Assembly (NCBI GenBank): GCA_965222725.1
Contig: OZ244969.1
Coordinates: forward strand, 3,162,001-3,226,000
Direction: 5' to 3'
From: GCA-2748575 sp965222725
GTDB lineage: Bacteria; Pseudomonadota; Gammaproteobacteria; Pseudomonadales; Ketobacteraceae
DNA length: 64,000 nt
Below are positions 25,552-34,744 of this stretch, piece by piece. A model generated the notes under the pieces. It saw only the letters and a program-made list of their open reading frames with translations. It made no database searches and was not told the origin of the DNA. The position numbers were made by a program, and so were the translations under genes. The first letter of the stretch is position 1. Each line of letters begins with the position of its first letter.

Positions 25552-27459
25552 CTAACTGCCGGCGGCAGAATCCAGCGGTTTCTCTGCCTTCACCACGCCA
25601 CTGGTGTCTGGTGCGCTTACCACCTGGTTTCTGCCGTTTTCTTTCGCTATATACAGTCGATCGTCAGCCAGTTTCAGCATGGCTTCGTGATTTTCCCGGC
25701 TTTCCGGAACTTCACCGGCCACACCGATACTGACTGTAATGGTGACCGTATGGGTGCCATCAGAAATCTTTTCGTTCACAAACGACTGGCGAATTTTTTC
25801 TGCCACCGCCACGGCGCCTTCCAGATTGGTATTGGGTAGCATCACTACAAATTCCTCGCCTCCGTAGCGTATGCCAATGTCAGGAGGCCGCCGCAGATTG
25901 GCGGATATCAGGCGGCCCGCGGTAGCTAGGCACAGGTCACCAAAGGGGTGGCCATAGTTATCATTCAGTTTCTTGAAAAAGTCGATATCGAACATCAGTA
26001 TCGAAAGCGGAGTCTTTTCACGGTAGGCACGCTGGTATTCCGTGGGCAGTGCCTCGTTCAGGTAGCGGCGGTTGCGCAAGCCGGTCAGTTCATCTTTGGT
26101 ATTCAGATCCTGCAGTTGTTTGTTGGCAACTTCCAGTTCTTCCGTGCGTTGTCGTACCAGGTTATCCAGATCCTGAGTCAGCTTTATCTGGGAATCCAGC
26201 AGCTCTTTTTGTGCCCTGGCGGATTCTTTCTGGGCCTGCTCCCTGAGTTTGCGTTCATGATTGACCAGATCTGCCAGGCCGATGGAGAAAAAGATCAGCT
26301 CAAAGGCAGACGACCATTTCATAACATCAGGCGCCAGGTAGTAAAGGGGAATGACCCCCTGTGATGTGAGCACTGTAAAAAACACACTGAACAGTACCGC
26401 ACCCTGACCAATCAAGTAATATTTAGCCGGCCCATAACCCTGAAGAACACTGCGAATAGCCGCCACAAAAAGTACAAAAACGCCACTGAGCATGACCAGC
26501 ACATTGAGTTTGGAGGCAACAAGGGGCGTGGTAAAAAACATAACCGGGATGCACGCGCAGTAAATGGCGATCACAGCCAGTATGACCTTGTGCATTCGCG
26601 GCTGGAATTTTCGGGTTTTTAAAAACACCATCCCGAAGATGCAAACCGCTGTCGCTGCCGTAACGCTGAAGAGGTAAATACTGATTTGCTGGAATTCAAC
26701 AGCAGTGGGTAAAAATCTGAACGTATAACCCAGCATGGTGGAGTTAAACAGCATCAGGTTGATAATTACCAGCACATAAAGGCCATACACTTTCTTGCGT
26801 ACCCCAATCCACAGAAACAGATTGTAAACACACAAGCCAAAGGTAATTCCCAGGTAAATACCATTCACCGTATCCAGCGTTTGCTGGCGTTCGATAAAGG
26901 CTTTCTCTGTAGACAGGAACAGCGGTATGGAAAGGGAGCTGGAGCTTTTTACCCGAATGTAGATATTGCTGGATTCGCCGGGCCTCAGGGTGATGGGGTA
27001 GATAAAGTTATTGAGCCGCAAAAAGCGGTGATCGTATTCGTACTGGTCCCCCGTGGTGTAGCTGTCCTGCTGCGACTCCCGGAAGTGGTAGAACTGCACA
27101 TTATCCAGCAACGGATAGCGAATCGACACGAAGAATCGATCCGCTTCACCATTCCCGACATGGGCTTGCAATGCATTGCGAACGGGCAGCCGGATCCAGT
27201 AGGCGCTGCTGCTGTATCCCATTTGCAGGGTGTTTTCTGTAAATACACTGAATTTACCCTGTTCACCCAGTGCCTGCGCCTGTTCTATGGTCAGCTTGCC
27301 GTCCGGGTCTTCGTAAAACGCTATTCCTTCTGCCAGGCGCTGGGAATAGTCCAGGGAATCAATATCAATAATGTTGGCTGTGCTTGCAAAAGCGGTTTGT
27401 AACAGGCTGGTCAAAACAAAAATAAAACAGACAGCAACATGGCGCCCATACAGCGTCAT
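25552..27459 (-). CDS. membrane diguanylate cyclase with 7TMR-DISM sensor
   Basis: 635 residues. Signal peptide, then a periplasmic 7TMR-DISMED2 sensory domain (about 45-180), seven membrane helices (7TMR-DISM_7TM, about 195-400), a coiled coil (about 405-450) and a GGDEF domain (about 455-610). The active site GGEEF is intact in IRYGGEEFVVML. The RPPD five residues before it is an inhibitory I-site. So it should make c-di-GMP with product feedback. The periplasmic ligand is unknown. A similar sensor half starts at 63141. Confidence 0.93.
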   Translation of the reverse strand: MTLYGRHVAVCFIFVLTSLLQTAFASTANIIDIDSLDYSQRLAEGIAFYEDPDGKLTIEQAQALGEQGKFSVFTENTLQMGYSSSAYWIRLPVRNALQAHVGNGEADRFFVSIRYPLLDNVQFYHFRESQQDSYTTGDQYEYDHRFLRLNNFIYPITLRPGESSNIYIRVKSSSSLSIPLFLSTEKAFIERQQTLDTVNGIYLGITFGLCVYNLFLWIGVRKKVYGLYVLVIINLMLFNSTMLGYTFRFLPTAVEFQQISIYLFSVTAATAVCIFGMVFLKTRKFQPRMHKVILAVIAIYCACIPVMFFTTPLVASKLNVLVMLSGVFVLFVAAIRSVLQGYGPAKYYLIGQGAVLFSVFFTVLTSQGVIPLYYLAPDVMKWSSAFELIFFSIGLADLVNHERKLREQAQKESARAQKELLDSQIKLTQDLDNLVRQRTEELEVANKQLQDLNTKDELTGLRNRRYLNEALPTEYQRAYREKTPLSILMFDIDFFKKLNDNYGHPFGDLCLATAGRLISANLRRPPDIGIRYGGEEFVVMLPNTNLEGAVAVAEKIRQSFVNEKISDGTHTVTITVSIGVAGEVPESRENHEAMLKLADDRLYIAKENGRNQVVSAPDTSGVVKAEKPLDSAAGS

Positions 27460-27653
27460 AACTCACTCCGACAATCAGGTAAACAGGATCAGCTGCCCAG
27501 TCAGCTGCCTCAAAAGCTAATATCATTAGTTCAAAAAATGGTTAGTAAATGTAATTGTAGACCAGTTTTCCAGGTTGAGACATTTTATTTTTAGCGTCTC
27601 AGGTCCTGTCAGACGGATGGCTCAAGGGTGGTTAATAACACTAAGCAAAGTGC

Positions 27654-27684
27654 GATTGCAGTCGATCAGAGCTCGTCTGCAATC
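27654..27684. repeat. hairpin-forming inverted repeat ahead of the OmpA-family gene
   Basis: GATTGCAGTCG (27654-27664) pairs with CGTCTGCAATC (27674-27684), 10 of 11 matched, with no T tract. It lies in the 307-base gap between divergent genes, which otherwise holds only a possible TATAAT (27732-27737) ahead of the OmpA gene. Confidence 0.4.
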
Positions 27685-27766
27685 ACCTTAGATACGGAAA
27701 CCTGCCAACTGGTTGTTCCTCTACACGGGTATATAATTCAGGGTGAAATTCACAGGAGGGAATCGA

Positions 27767-28753
27767 ATGTTAAATTGTATCAGGGCACTGGCGACAGGCA
27801 TGGTTTTCATGATTGTCGTGAACGCAGCAATAGCAGCGGATATTGAAGGCGCCGTGGAGCACCCCATGGTAAAGCGCTATCCCGGGCAGGTGATTGCCTG
27901 GCAGCATATTGAAAATTATCAGCCCTATAAAGTAGCCACAGGGCCGGTCACCGGCTACCGGACAATTGCAGACTGGATTGAAACCGAGGGGCGGGTAACC
28001 CGAACTTTCTATAAGTATGAGGGTGAGGACCGGACTTTTTCCGAGGTATACAAGAACTATCTTGATGCCTTTGAGGCAGAAGGCTTCGAGATTCTTGGTA
28101 ATGCCCTGTCCGCAGATCGAAAGGGTGTAGAGGTTGGTTCACGGCAATGGATGGAAGTGACCTTTAAAGCCAACCCCGCAACCAAGCCCGGTGCAGTAGG
28201 CACTATGTTTTCGGGTACGTCTTCATCCGGTGGCGCAGGCGCCATTGTGGCCAGAAAGGAGCGTGCCGCAGGTACGGCTTATGTGGTTGTGTATGTGGAG
28301 CAACATTCCAAAAACTATGTGGGCACGCTGATAGATATTGTTGAGGTGGAAGCGGCAGAGACCGGCCTTGTGGTGATTGATGCGGAAGCCATGGGGTCTG
28401 ACATCGCAGAGTATGGGCGGGTGGTGCTGGATGGTATTGTATTCGACTTTGACAAGGCAACACTCAAGGCAGAATCCAAAGCTGCACTTGATGCGATTGC
28501 AGAGTATCTGAAGGCCAATCCTGATAAACATTTTTATGTTGTAGGCCACACCGACTCAAATGGTACCTTCGCTTATAACAGTAAACTATCTTCCGATCGT
28601 GCCCGGGCTGTCGCGGATGCATTGAAACAGGACTATAAGATTGCATCGGACCGGTTGCAGCCACACGGCGTTGGTCCACTGGTGCCGGTATTTTCCAACA
28701 GCAGTGACAATGGCCGGCAAAAAAACCGCCGGGTTGAATTGGTGGAAAGGTAG
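27767..28753 (+). CDS. OmpA-family outer-membrane/peptidoglycan-binding protein
   Basis: 328 residues from the ATG at 27767, with AGGAGGG upstream; a GTG at 27743 lacks such a site. Signal peptide (ALATGMVFMIVVNAAIA). The N-terminal 200 residues are not an OmpA barrel but a DUF4892-like region (KRYPGQVIAWQHIENYQPYK). The C-terminal OmpA domain is standard: GIVFDFDKATLKAES, VVGHTDSNG, NSKLSSDRARAV, the latter region contacting peptidoglycan. It probably tethers the envelope. The S41 gene follows after 19 bases. Confidence 0.88.
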   Translation: MLNCIRALATGMVFMIVVNAAIAADIEGAVEHPMVKRYPGQVIAWQHIENYQPYKVATGPVTGYRTIADWIETEGRVTRTFYKYEGEDRTFSEVYKNYLDAFEAEGFEILGNALSADRKGVEVGSRQWMEVTFKANPATKPGAVGTMFSGTSSSGGAGAIVARKERAAGTAYVVVYVEQHSKNYVGTLIDIVEVEAAETGLVVIDAEAMGSDIAEYGRVVLDGIVFDFDKATLKAESKAALDAIAEYLKANPDKHFYVVGHTDSNGTFAYNSKLSSDRARAVADALKQDYKIASDRLQPHGVGPLVPVFSNSSDNGRQKNRRVELVER

Positions 28754-28772
28754 CAGAAGAGCCTCGCTGGTT

Positions 28773-30116
28773 ATGAATGCTGAATCCATGAACAACATCA
28801 ACGCACAGGACTTTGAAAAACTCCAGGGTGTCTGGCGTTCGCAGGGCTATGGCAAAGTGTTGCTGATAGAAAAGCACGGCTATGTGTTGTTCGAGGAAAC
28901 CCGTATAAGTTGTCTGCCACTTTATTCGGGTACTCTCATCGAATTGAGCCAGTACTACGAGGATATGAAGATTTCTCCTCGCAAGCGGAGTTTCAGCGTT
29001 CGGCGTGCGAGCGGCGTATCCCGGATTAGATTTCGCCGTCTTAAAGCGCTTCCCGCTACAGTGGCGCACAGCCGCGCAAGGAATGCCGAAGATCCGGAGT
29101 ATAATTTCGATTCTTTCTGGCATACCTTTGCTGAACAATATGCCTTGTTTTCACTGAAAGGAGTGGAGTGGAATCAGTCGTATGAGCAATTCCGGCCAAG
29201 GATCAATGCCGATACTCATCCGGAGATGCTTTTTGCCACCATGACTGCCATGTTGCGGCCACTGCAGGATGGCCATATCCGCATCCAGACACCCTGGGGC
29301 CATTACAATGCCGGCGCACAACCTGCCTTGTACAAACGCCTGGAAAAAGAGCTGGATGGTGCCGGTGATGATCGCGAGACGGTCAGCTATCTGGCGGCTC
29401 TTCTGGAATCGCTTCATGATGTGATCCACGAAGACTACCTGAATAACCAGGTCAGTCATGGTGCCCATCGTCTGGTGGAGTGGGGTTGCCTTAACGATAC
29501 AACGGGTTATCTGAATATTCGGGCGATGGCAGGGCAATGTGGTAAAGCGGGGCATCCGGCGGATGATCTGACAGCCGTTGATGCGGTGATGGCGCGCGTG
29601 CTGGTTGAACTGGGGGACTTGCCGCATCTGATTGTTGATATCCGGCGGAATGGCGGCGGTTATGATGGCGTTGCATTACGTTTCGCCTCGTACCTGATGG
29701 ACCGGAAGCGTTTGGCATTTGAAAAGTCTGCACGGCAGGGAAACGGGTTTACCGGTCGGCAACCGGTGCATGTTACTCCGGCATCTGAAGTCACTTATGG
29801 TGGTAACCTTTATGTTCTTACCAGCGAACTGACAGCCAGTGCAGCGGAAATTTTTGTGCTGTCGTTGCTGCAGCATCCGCGCCTGACCCTGATTGGTGAG
29901 CCGACCCAGGGGATTCTTTCTGACACACTTGAGCGCCATCTTCCCAATGGCTGGTTCCTGACACTGTCTAACGAGCTTTACCGTGCCTCCGATGGAGAAA
30001 TCTACGAGGATGTGGGGATTCCGCCTCATATCCGGGTTCCGTTTCTGGGGCGCAAGGGGAGAGAAGAAAACAGGGATCCGATGCTGGATCGTGTTCTGCG
30101 GGTAACGCAGGTATAG
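28773..30116 (+). CDS. S41-family (C-terminal processing-like) peptidase
   Basis: 447 residues from ATG 28773, or 442 from ATG 28788; the longer open frame overlaps the OmpA gene and is not used. The N-terminal part resembles the tricorn-core helical region (FDSFWHTFAEQYALFSLKG). The peptidase core has VDIRRNGGGYDGVALRF and the nucleophile Ser in LTSELTASAAEIF. A GEPTQGILSDTLERHLPNGW segment completes the fold. No signal peptide is seen, so it is probably cytoplasmic. It may be co-transcribed with OmpA upstream. Substrate unknown. Confidence 0.85.
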   Translation: MNAESMNNINAQDFEKLQGVWRSQGYGKVLLIEKHGYVLFEETRISCLPLYSGTLIELSQYYEDMKISPRKRSFSVRRASGVSRIRFRRLKALPATVAHSRARNAEDPEYNFDSFWHTFAEQYALFSLKGVEWNQSYEQFRPRINADTHPEMLFATMTAMLRPLQDGHIRIQTPWGHYNAGAQPALYKRLEKELDGAGDDRETVSYLAALLESLHDVIHEDYLNNQVSHGAHRLVEWGCLNDTTGYLNIRAMAGQCGKAGHPADDLTAVDAVMARVLVELGDLPHLIVDIRRNGGGYDGVALRFASYLMDRKRLAFEKSARQGNGFTGRQPVHVTPASEVTYGGNLYVLTSELTASAAEIFVLSLLQHPRLTLIGEPTQGILSDTLERHLPNGWFLTLSNELYRASDGEIYEDVGIPPHIRVPFLGRKGREENRDPMLDRVLRVTQV

Positions 30117-30224
30117 TGGGCCGCTGCCGGGCGGTTGATGTTTTTCAGTGTTTTAGCGGCTACACTGGGTGTAGTGAATTTTACGCTTTGCCACAGGTTT
30201 CCGCTATCGGACCAGGAGGAGCAA

Positions 30225-31325
30225 ATGATTGGTGATCGCCGGGTAACGGTGTTCTACGATGAGACGATGCTCGAACACAATCCGGAAGTGGATTTGCCGT
30301 TTCTGCCCAGCCGGGTGGAAAAGCGGGTGCGGACTATTCTGGAAGAGCTGGATGCCAAGTGGAGCTATCCGGAACATCCCGGCCGGCTGACGGCGATCAA
30401 GGACTATCTGGAGCAATATCCAATCCCCGGCGTTCATTTTAAAACCGGCGCACTGGCCACTCGCAAGCAGCTGGCCCGGGTTCACACGTCATCCTATCTG
30501 GACGATATCTTTGCGCTGGATGGCAAACGCGCCTGGCTGGACCGGGATACCACGGCGGTGTCGCCCGGTAGTATCAAGGCTGCCATGTCTGCTGCAGGCA
30601 CCTCCATTCGTGCGGTGGAATCTGTGATAGCCGGTAAAACCCAAAGTGCTTTTGCACTGGTGCGCCCGCCGGGGCACCACGCCGAGCCCGTCCGGGCGCG
30701 TGGTTTCTGTTTGTTTAACAATGTCGCTGTGGCTGCAGCCCATGCGCAGGCAAAGCTGGGTTGTGAGCGTATCCTGATTATCGATTGGGACGCCCATCAC
30801 GGTAACGGCACTCAGGATATCTTCTGGGCCGATCCTGATGTGCTGTTTTTCGATACCCACTGTGCACCGCCTTTTTATCCGGGCTCGGGCTTGCTGGAAG
30901 AGGTGGGAGCAGGACTGGGCGAGGGCTACACCATTAATGTACCCTTGCCGGAAAATGCCGGAGACATCGCTTATGAACGGGCTTTTAAAGACATTCTGAT
31001 TCCGGCTGCAGACCGCTTTGAGCCCGATCTGGTACTGGTTTCTGCCGGTTTTGATCCCCATCGCTACGATATGGCACTGAACCTGAGTTATGAGGGCTTT
31101 GCCGCGCTGACCAGTATTGTGCAGGGAATTGCGGACAAGCATTGTAATGGCCGGCTTGCCCTGGTGCTGGAAGGTGGCTACAACCTGGAATCATTGGCGC
31201 ATGGGGTTTACTCGGTGCTGGAGGTGTTGGCGGGTGGTGAAGCGCCGGTGCTGTCGGAATCCGGATTGCCGGAGGTACTGGAAGCGGTGGAGTTTCACCG
31301 GGACGCATTTACTGACGACAGCTAA
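30225..31325 (+). CDS. histone-deacetylase family (acetoin utilisation/acetylpolyamine amidohydrolase-like) enzyme
   Basis: 366 residues from the ATG at 30225, which has AGGAGG (30214-30219) before it. All family motifs are present: VRPPGHHAEPVRARGFCLFN, LIIDWDAHHGNGTQDIF (zinc and charge-relay residues), DTHCAPPFYPGSG, VSAGFDPHRYD and LEGGYNLESLA. Bacterial relatives deacetylate small amides such as acetylpolyamines or act on acetylated lysines. Zinc ligands are Asp and His of DWDAHH and Asp of GFDPHR. Substrate is not predicted. It follows the S41 gene by 108 bases on the same strand. Confidence 0.93.
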   Translation: MIGDRRVTVFYDETMLEHNPEVDLPFLPSRVEKRVRTILEELDAKWSYPEHPGRLTAIKDYLEQYPIPGVHFKTGALATRKQLARVHTSSYLDDIFALDGKRAWLDRDTTAVSPGSIKAAMSAAGTSIRAVESVIAGKTQSAFALVRPPGHHAEPVRARGFCLFNNVAVAAAHAQAKLGCERILIIDWDAHHGNGTQDIFWADPDVLFFDTHCAPPFYPGSGLLEEVGAGLGEGYTINVPLPENAGDIAYERAFKDILIPAADRFEPDLVLVSAGFDPHRYDMALNLSYEGFAALTSIVQGIADKHCNGRLALVLEGGYNLESLAHGVYSVLEVLAGGEAPVLSESGLPEVLEAVEFHRDAFTDDS

Positions 31326-31958
31326 AAACGATGAAGATTAATGGGCCATAAGCAATGCGTGTACAGGTTTCGGGCGGGAGCTATCGCCTGGAGCTTGATT
31401 GGCAGTATGGCTGGTCAGACAAGCTGACCTTTATTGCCTTTCTCCCTTGCATAGTCTGAATGGAGATCTGTCCATCAATCAGCAAGCGTGTAGAAAACCT
31501 TAACCCATAACGGAATACGGTTTTTGCTTATTGCGCGATGAGGTTGCTGCATAATTTTTGCCAGTTAGCTCGATTCATCCAGTCAGTTTGACCGTGATAC
31601 AGGACCATGCTGATACATTGAATCTTGCGATTCCAGAATACAGGGGCACAACTATCGTGCTGTACAGGAACGCATATCCACTCCTGATATTGAATGCTTC
31701 ATCCAAATGGGATGCCTGATAAACCGTGCGAGATGAAATAGAAATCCTGTCATGACTACGGTTCTCTATAAATAAATGGAGAGGGAGGTGCTGACTAATC
31801 TCCAAGCTGATGTAATCTGGCTTTATACACTGGTGCAGATTCATGTGCTGGAATGGCTATGATGATCGCGAGGGTAAAGATTATACCTATTTGTATTAGG
31901 GCAAGTATTGAACTATTATTTCGGGAATTTTTTCCCCATCGAAGGACCTAAGTGGATT
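31326..31958. other. 633-base intergenic stretch, AT-rich
   Basis: No supported gene. It contains a 34-codon reading frame (31355-31459, starting MRVQVSGGSYRLELDW) and an 89-codon minus-strand frame (31575-31844), both without a recognisable family. These may be remnants. GC is lower than in flanking genes. Confidence 0.4.
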
Positions 31959-32630
31959 ATGGCCAAGCTTTTCCCTGTTTGTATTGCATTAGTACTAGGA
32001 TTCTTTTCAAGCACATTAGCGCAAGCGGGTGTTTATAAAATCGTTGATGAAAATGGAAATGTGACCTTTAGTCAGTTCCCACCAAAGAAAAGACAAGAGA
32101 GCGCCTCTGTTGAGAAGGTGGAAGTTGAAAATGATGGTGCCACAAGAATAACATCCGTTGGTCGGCAAAAGTTCTGTGGTGATATTACGCTTCCTGATAT
32201 TGATCCGACCCGGGAAGAGGAAGATCTTCTAAGAATCCCCAGAAAGCAGAAGTATTGGCAGGAAGAGCTGGATCGAATAAGCAGTGTTAAACGGGTATCG
32301 AGTAACCTCCGTTATTCGAACAATAGCAATAAACAGAGAAGTAACCAGCGAAGCAGGGATCTGCGCTGTGCTATCGGGTGGGCGAGATCATTGCGGGGAG
32401 AGATCGCGACAGCAACAACAACCTCTAAACAGGAATTGGACGGGTATGAGAAAGCGCTTGTTCAACTGAAAGCTGATCTGGAAAGAAGTTGTGGTACTGA
32501 ACCTGCGTATGATCCCAGTGAATCGGCAAAAAGTAAATCGAAAGAATGGCGCAAATGTGCGCGTCCTTACCTTTCTAAAATTAACCGTCTGGACTCTGAG
32601 ATTAGAAGCAAAATTAGCGATCTGCGCTAG
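31959..32630 (+). CDS. DUF4124-domain secreted protein
   Basis: 223 residues from the ATG at 31959; an upstream TTG at 31908 is less likely. Signal peptide FPVCIALVLGFFSSTLAQA is followed at once by the DUF4124 motif VYKIVDENGNVTFSQFPP, residues about 25-50. The rest is Lys/Arg-rich helix with two pairs of cysteines (FCGD, DLRCAIG and SCGTE, KCARP). A periplasmic protein of unknown function. It runs towards the minus-strand gene at 32634. Confidence 0.85.
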   Translation: MAKLFPVCIALVLGFFSSTLAQAGVYKIVDENGNVTFSQFPPKKRQESASVEKVEVENDGATRITSVGRQKFCGDITLPDIDPTREEEDLLRIPRKQKYWQEELDRISSVKRVSSNLRYSNNSNKQRSNQRSRDLRCAIGWARSLRGEIATATTTSKQELDGYEKALVQLKADLERSCGTEPAYDPSESAKSKSKEWRKCARPYLSKINRLDSEIRSKISDLR

Positions 32631-32633
32631 CGC

Positions 32634-34142
32634 TTACGGGTATCTGATTTTTTTGGCCGGGCCTTCCGGATAAACATATATGAAGGAAGGTTCGTTTGTC
32701 TCAATTAGAAACGTTTTATCATCAACTCTGATCAAGCTTTTTACCGCAAAATTTTGCGTTGGGTTTATTGGGCTTTCGTTTGGCTTTCCGTCAATGTGAA
32801 GTGCCAAAACACCAGCAAATCGGTCAGCGATATATACATTATCCTTTAATACGAGCACGTCAGAGGCAAAGTCACGTACCGGTCTTTTGAACTCTTGGGT
32901 TATTGTTTCTTGGTCATACCTGAGTTTGATAACACCTTGAGCCCCATTGGCAATAAAGACAGCACTATTTTCCACCGCAATGTTCTGAGCATCTCCCGCA
33001 AAAGTATGGCTCGCCAAGGGGATTATTCTGTAGTCAGAGGCTATCTCGTTGACACTCATAATGGATTTTGGCGCGATTTTTTCCTGATTGCTGGCTAACA
33101 GATAGACTTTGTTATTTTCAATTTCCAGGTCTGATATTTTGAAAGACTCATGAAAAGGCAGGTCAAAACTTGCAATCGGCTGTGGGTCAGCTTTTTTGCA
33201 TATTTTCAGAACAGTAAGTTTGTTGTTGCCCTGGTCAATAAACAAATGCTCTGGGCCTGTGTATAGTCTGCTTTCCGGGTGGATTGTTATATTTGTATTG
33301 TGCGCTTTAAGGGGAGCACGACTAGTGTCGATGCTGTAAAGTTTGGAGCCATTTTCAAAAAACAGCATTTGGTTGAACGAAGCGTAAGAGTTTCTGTGGT
33401 TAGTTAGCTCAAAGCTGAATTTACCGATAGTTTCGATATCATCCGCAAAGAATTTTAATATTTCTGTCTGTTCTTTCCCAAAAAGTAGTCGAGCCTGTTT
33501 GGTGCTGTTTGGCTGAACAGGCTCACAATGTGACTGTTTGCCCAGGTTCTGGGTGGGGGATTCAAGAATTGCTTTTTTTCGTATTCTATCAATGTCTATA
33601 TCGATTTCCGGCTCTTTTTCGGCAGGTTTCCAGCGCCTGGCTTTTTTGATTTTGGCTGCATACCTTTCTGTTATCTGTTTTGCTACGACATACTCTGGTG
33701 TCGTGGAACAATTTTCAAAGAATGGCTCCAAATACTCGTCTGTCGCGTTGGGTGATTTGCAATGCCAGATCAGGTTGTGCATGGTGTTCACTTCTGGGGA
33801 TAGAATGACGATGATTCTTCTGTCATCCAGTTTTTCGTGCATCGTAAGCACAATACGATTATCAGGAAGAATATCCAGTCTTCGCAGATATGAGTTCTGA
33901 AGCTCGTTGCCCGGGGGGAGCCCCACGTCACGATTTGACTTTGGGAATTCTCCGTAGGCATGATAGTGTTCGAGCTGACTAACTTTCAACCTGTTAAGCA
34001 AAGGTGCCATTTCATTTATGTACAGATGGTTTGACGGAAGAAACATCCAGGGAAGGTATATACGAAGTACCAGATACATTACGGCCAACAGTAAAATCAA
34101 ACGCAGAAATGCAGGAATTGATCGTGGAAATGCTTTTATCAA
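32634..34142 (-). CDS. membrane-anchored protein with pilin-like domain and beta-propeller
   Basis: 502 residues from a TTG at 34142, with AAGG upstream; a longer frame to ATG 34325 would overlap the divergent gene. A membrane segment (LRLILLLAVMYLVLRIYLPW) is followed by a region that resembles the C-terminal half of type IV pilins. That region has Y..YGEFPKSNRDVGLP, ILPDNRIVLTMHEKLDDRRI, IWHCKSPN and a closing Cys in FFENCS, giving a likely disulfide. Repeats such as DLEIENNKVYLLAS, NIAVENSAVFIANGAQGVI and DVLVLKDNVYIADRFAGVL then form a beta-propeller of LVIVD type. There is no prepilin cleavage motif. Unknown role at the periplasmic face. Confidence 0.75.
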   Translation of the reverse strand: MIKAFPRSIPAFLRLILLLAVMYLVLRIYLPWMFLPSNHLYINEMAPLLNRLKVSQLEHYHAYGEFPKSNRDVGLPPGNELQNSYLRRLDILPDNRIVLTMHEKLDDRRIIVILSPEVNTMHNLIWHCKSPNATDEYLEPFFENCSTTPEYVVAKQITERYAAKIKKARRWKPAEKEPEIDIDIDRIRKKAILESPTQNLGKQSHCEPVQPNSTKQARLLFGKEQTEILKFFADDIETIGKFSFELTNHRNSYASFNQMLFFENGSKLYSIDTSRAPLKAHNTNITIHPESRLYTGPEHLFIDQGNNKLTVLKICKKADPQPIASFDLPFHESFKISDLEIENNKVYLLASNQEKIAPKSIMSVNEIASDYRIIPLASHTFAGDAQNIAVENSAVFIANGAQGVIKLRYDQETITQEFKRPVRDFASDVLVLKDNVYIADRFAGVLALHIDGKPNESPINPTQNFAVKSLIRVDDKTFLIETNEPSFIYVYPEGPAKKIRYP

Positions 34143-34309
34143 CTGAAGTACCTTGATTTGTTGTAGCCGGGATTTGCATAAAGTATAAATGAATTGATTA
34201 TAATTGCGACTATCTGAAGGTTTAACCAGGCCTGAACTGACCAGGGTAAATTGTTTGCATAGGCACGAATATGCACGATTTGCCGCTGGCCCATTGAAAG
34301 GTGGAACGA

Positions 34310-34744
34310 TTGAAGTTGGAATCACCCATAAATATGGAATTTGGAGAAAGAAAAAGTATCAGGCGGTTGATACTGCCCACCCTGATACTCGCAGGGGTTA
34401 TCTGGATACCTTTTTGCTGGTTTTTTGTTTATGTCTCCATGGACTCGGGAAAGCTGGATACGGCGCTCATATCCTTTTTATTATGTGCTGTTCTGGGTGG
34501 CGCCTTTCTCCGGCATCTGCACGAGCTTTATGAGTATCCGCTGGTTGAGGTCAGCGAAAAGTATCTGATAATCACTGCACCGCTCAGAAAACGCAGCATC
34601 TATGAACTCAGCAAGATCCGCCGTGTGCACATGTTCGGTCCATCGGTTTTCTTTACGCATATGGGCTGGCCAGCCATAGCTACGTTGCGGGGCTTGAATG
34701 CTGAGCAGCTGGCTAAACTGCAAAACCTATTGAAAAGCCACTAA
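34310..34744 (+). CDS. small membrane protein with PH-like domain
   Basis: 144 residues from TTG 34310, with AAGGTGG six bases upstream; GTG 34301 and ATG 34334 are alternatives. Two hydrophobic segments (LPTLILAGVIWIPFCWFFVY and LISFLLCAVLGGAFLRHL) precede a cytoplasmic beta-rich part (VEVSEKYLIITAPLRKRSIY) like bacterial PH domains. Divergent from the propeller protein and overlapping the end of the ATPase gene by four bases. Function unknown. Confidence 0.68.
   Translation: MKLESPINMEFGERKSIRRLILPTLILAGVIWIPFCWFFVYVSMDSGKLDTALISFLLCAVLGGAFLRHLHELYEYPLVEVSEKYLIITAPLRKRSIYELSKIRRVHMFGPSVFFTHMGWPAIATLRGLNAEQLAKLQNLLKSH

Noticed and set aside
28641..28772. Extended N-terminus of the S41 gene overlapping OmpA
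   Set aside because: It overlaps the conserved OmpA C-terminus; an ATG at 28773 follows the OmpA stop.
31575..31844. 89-codon minus-strand ORF
   Set aside because: No recognisable family, no ribosome-binding site or promoter; could be a remnant but not supportable as a gene.
34143..34325. Longer N-terminus of the pilin-like/propeller protein
   Set aside because: It would overlap the divergent gene's start region; a TTG with AAGG at 34142 directly before the membrane helix is more likely.
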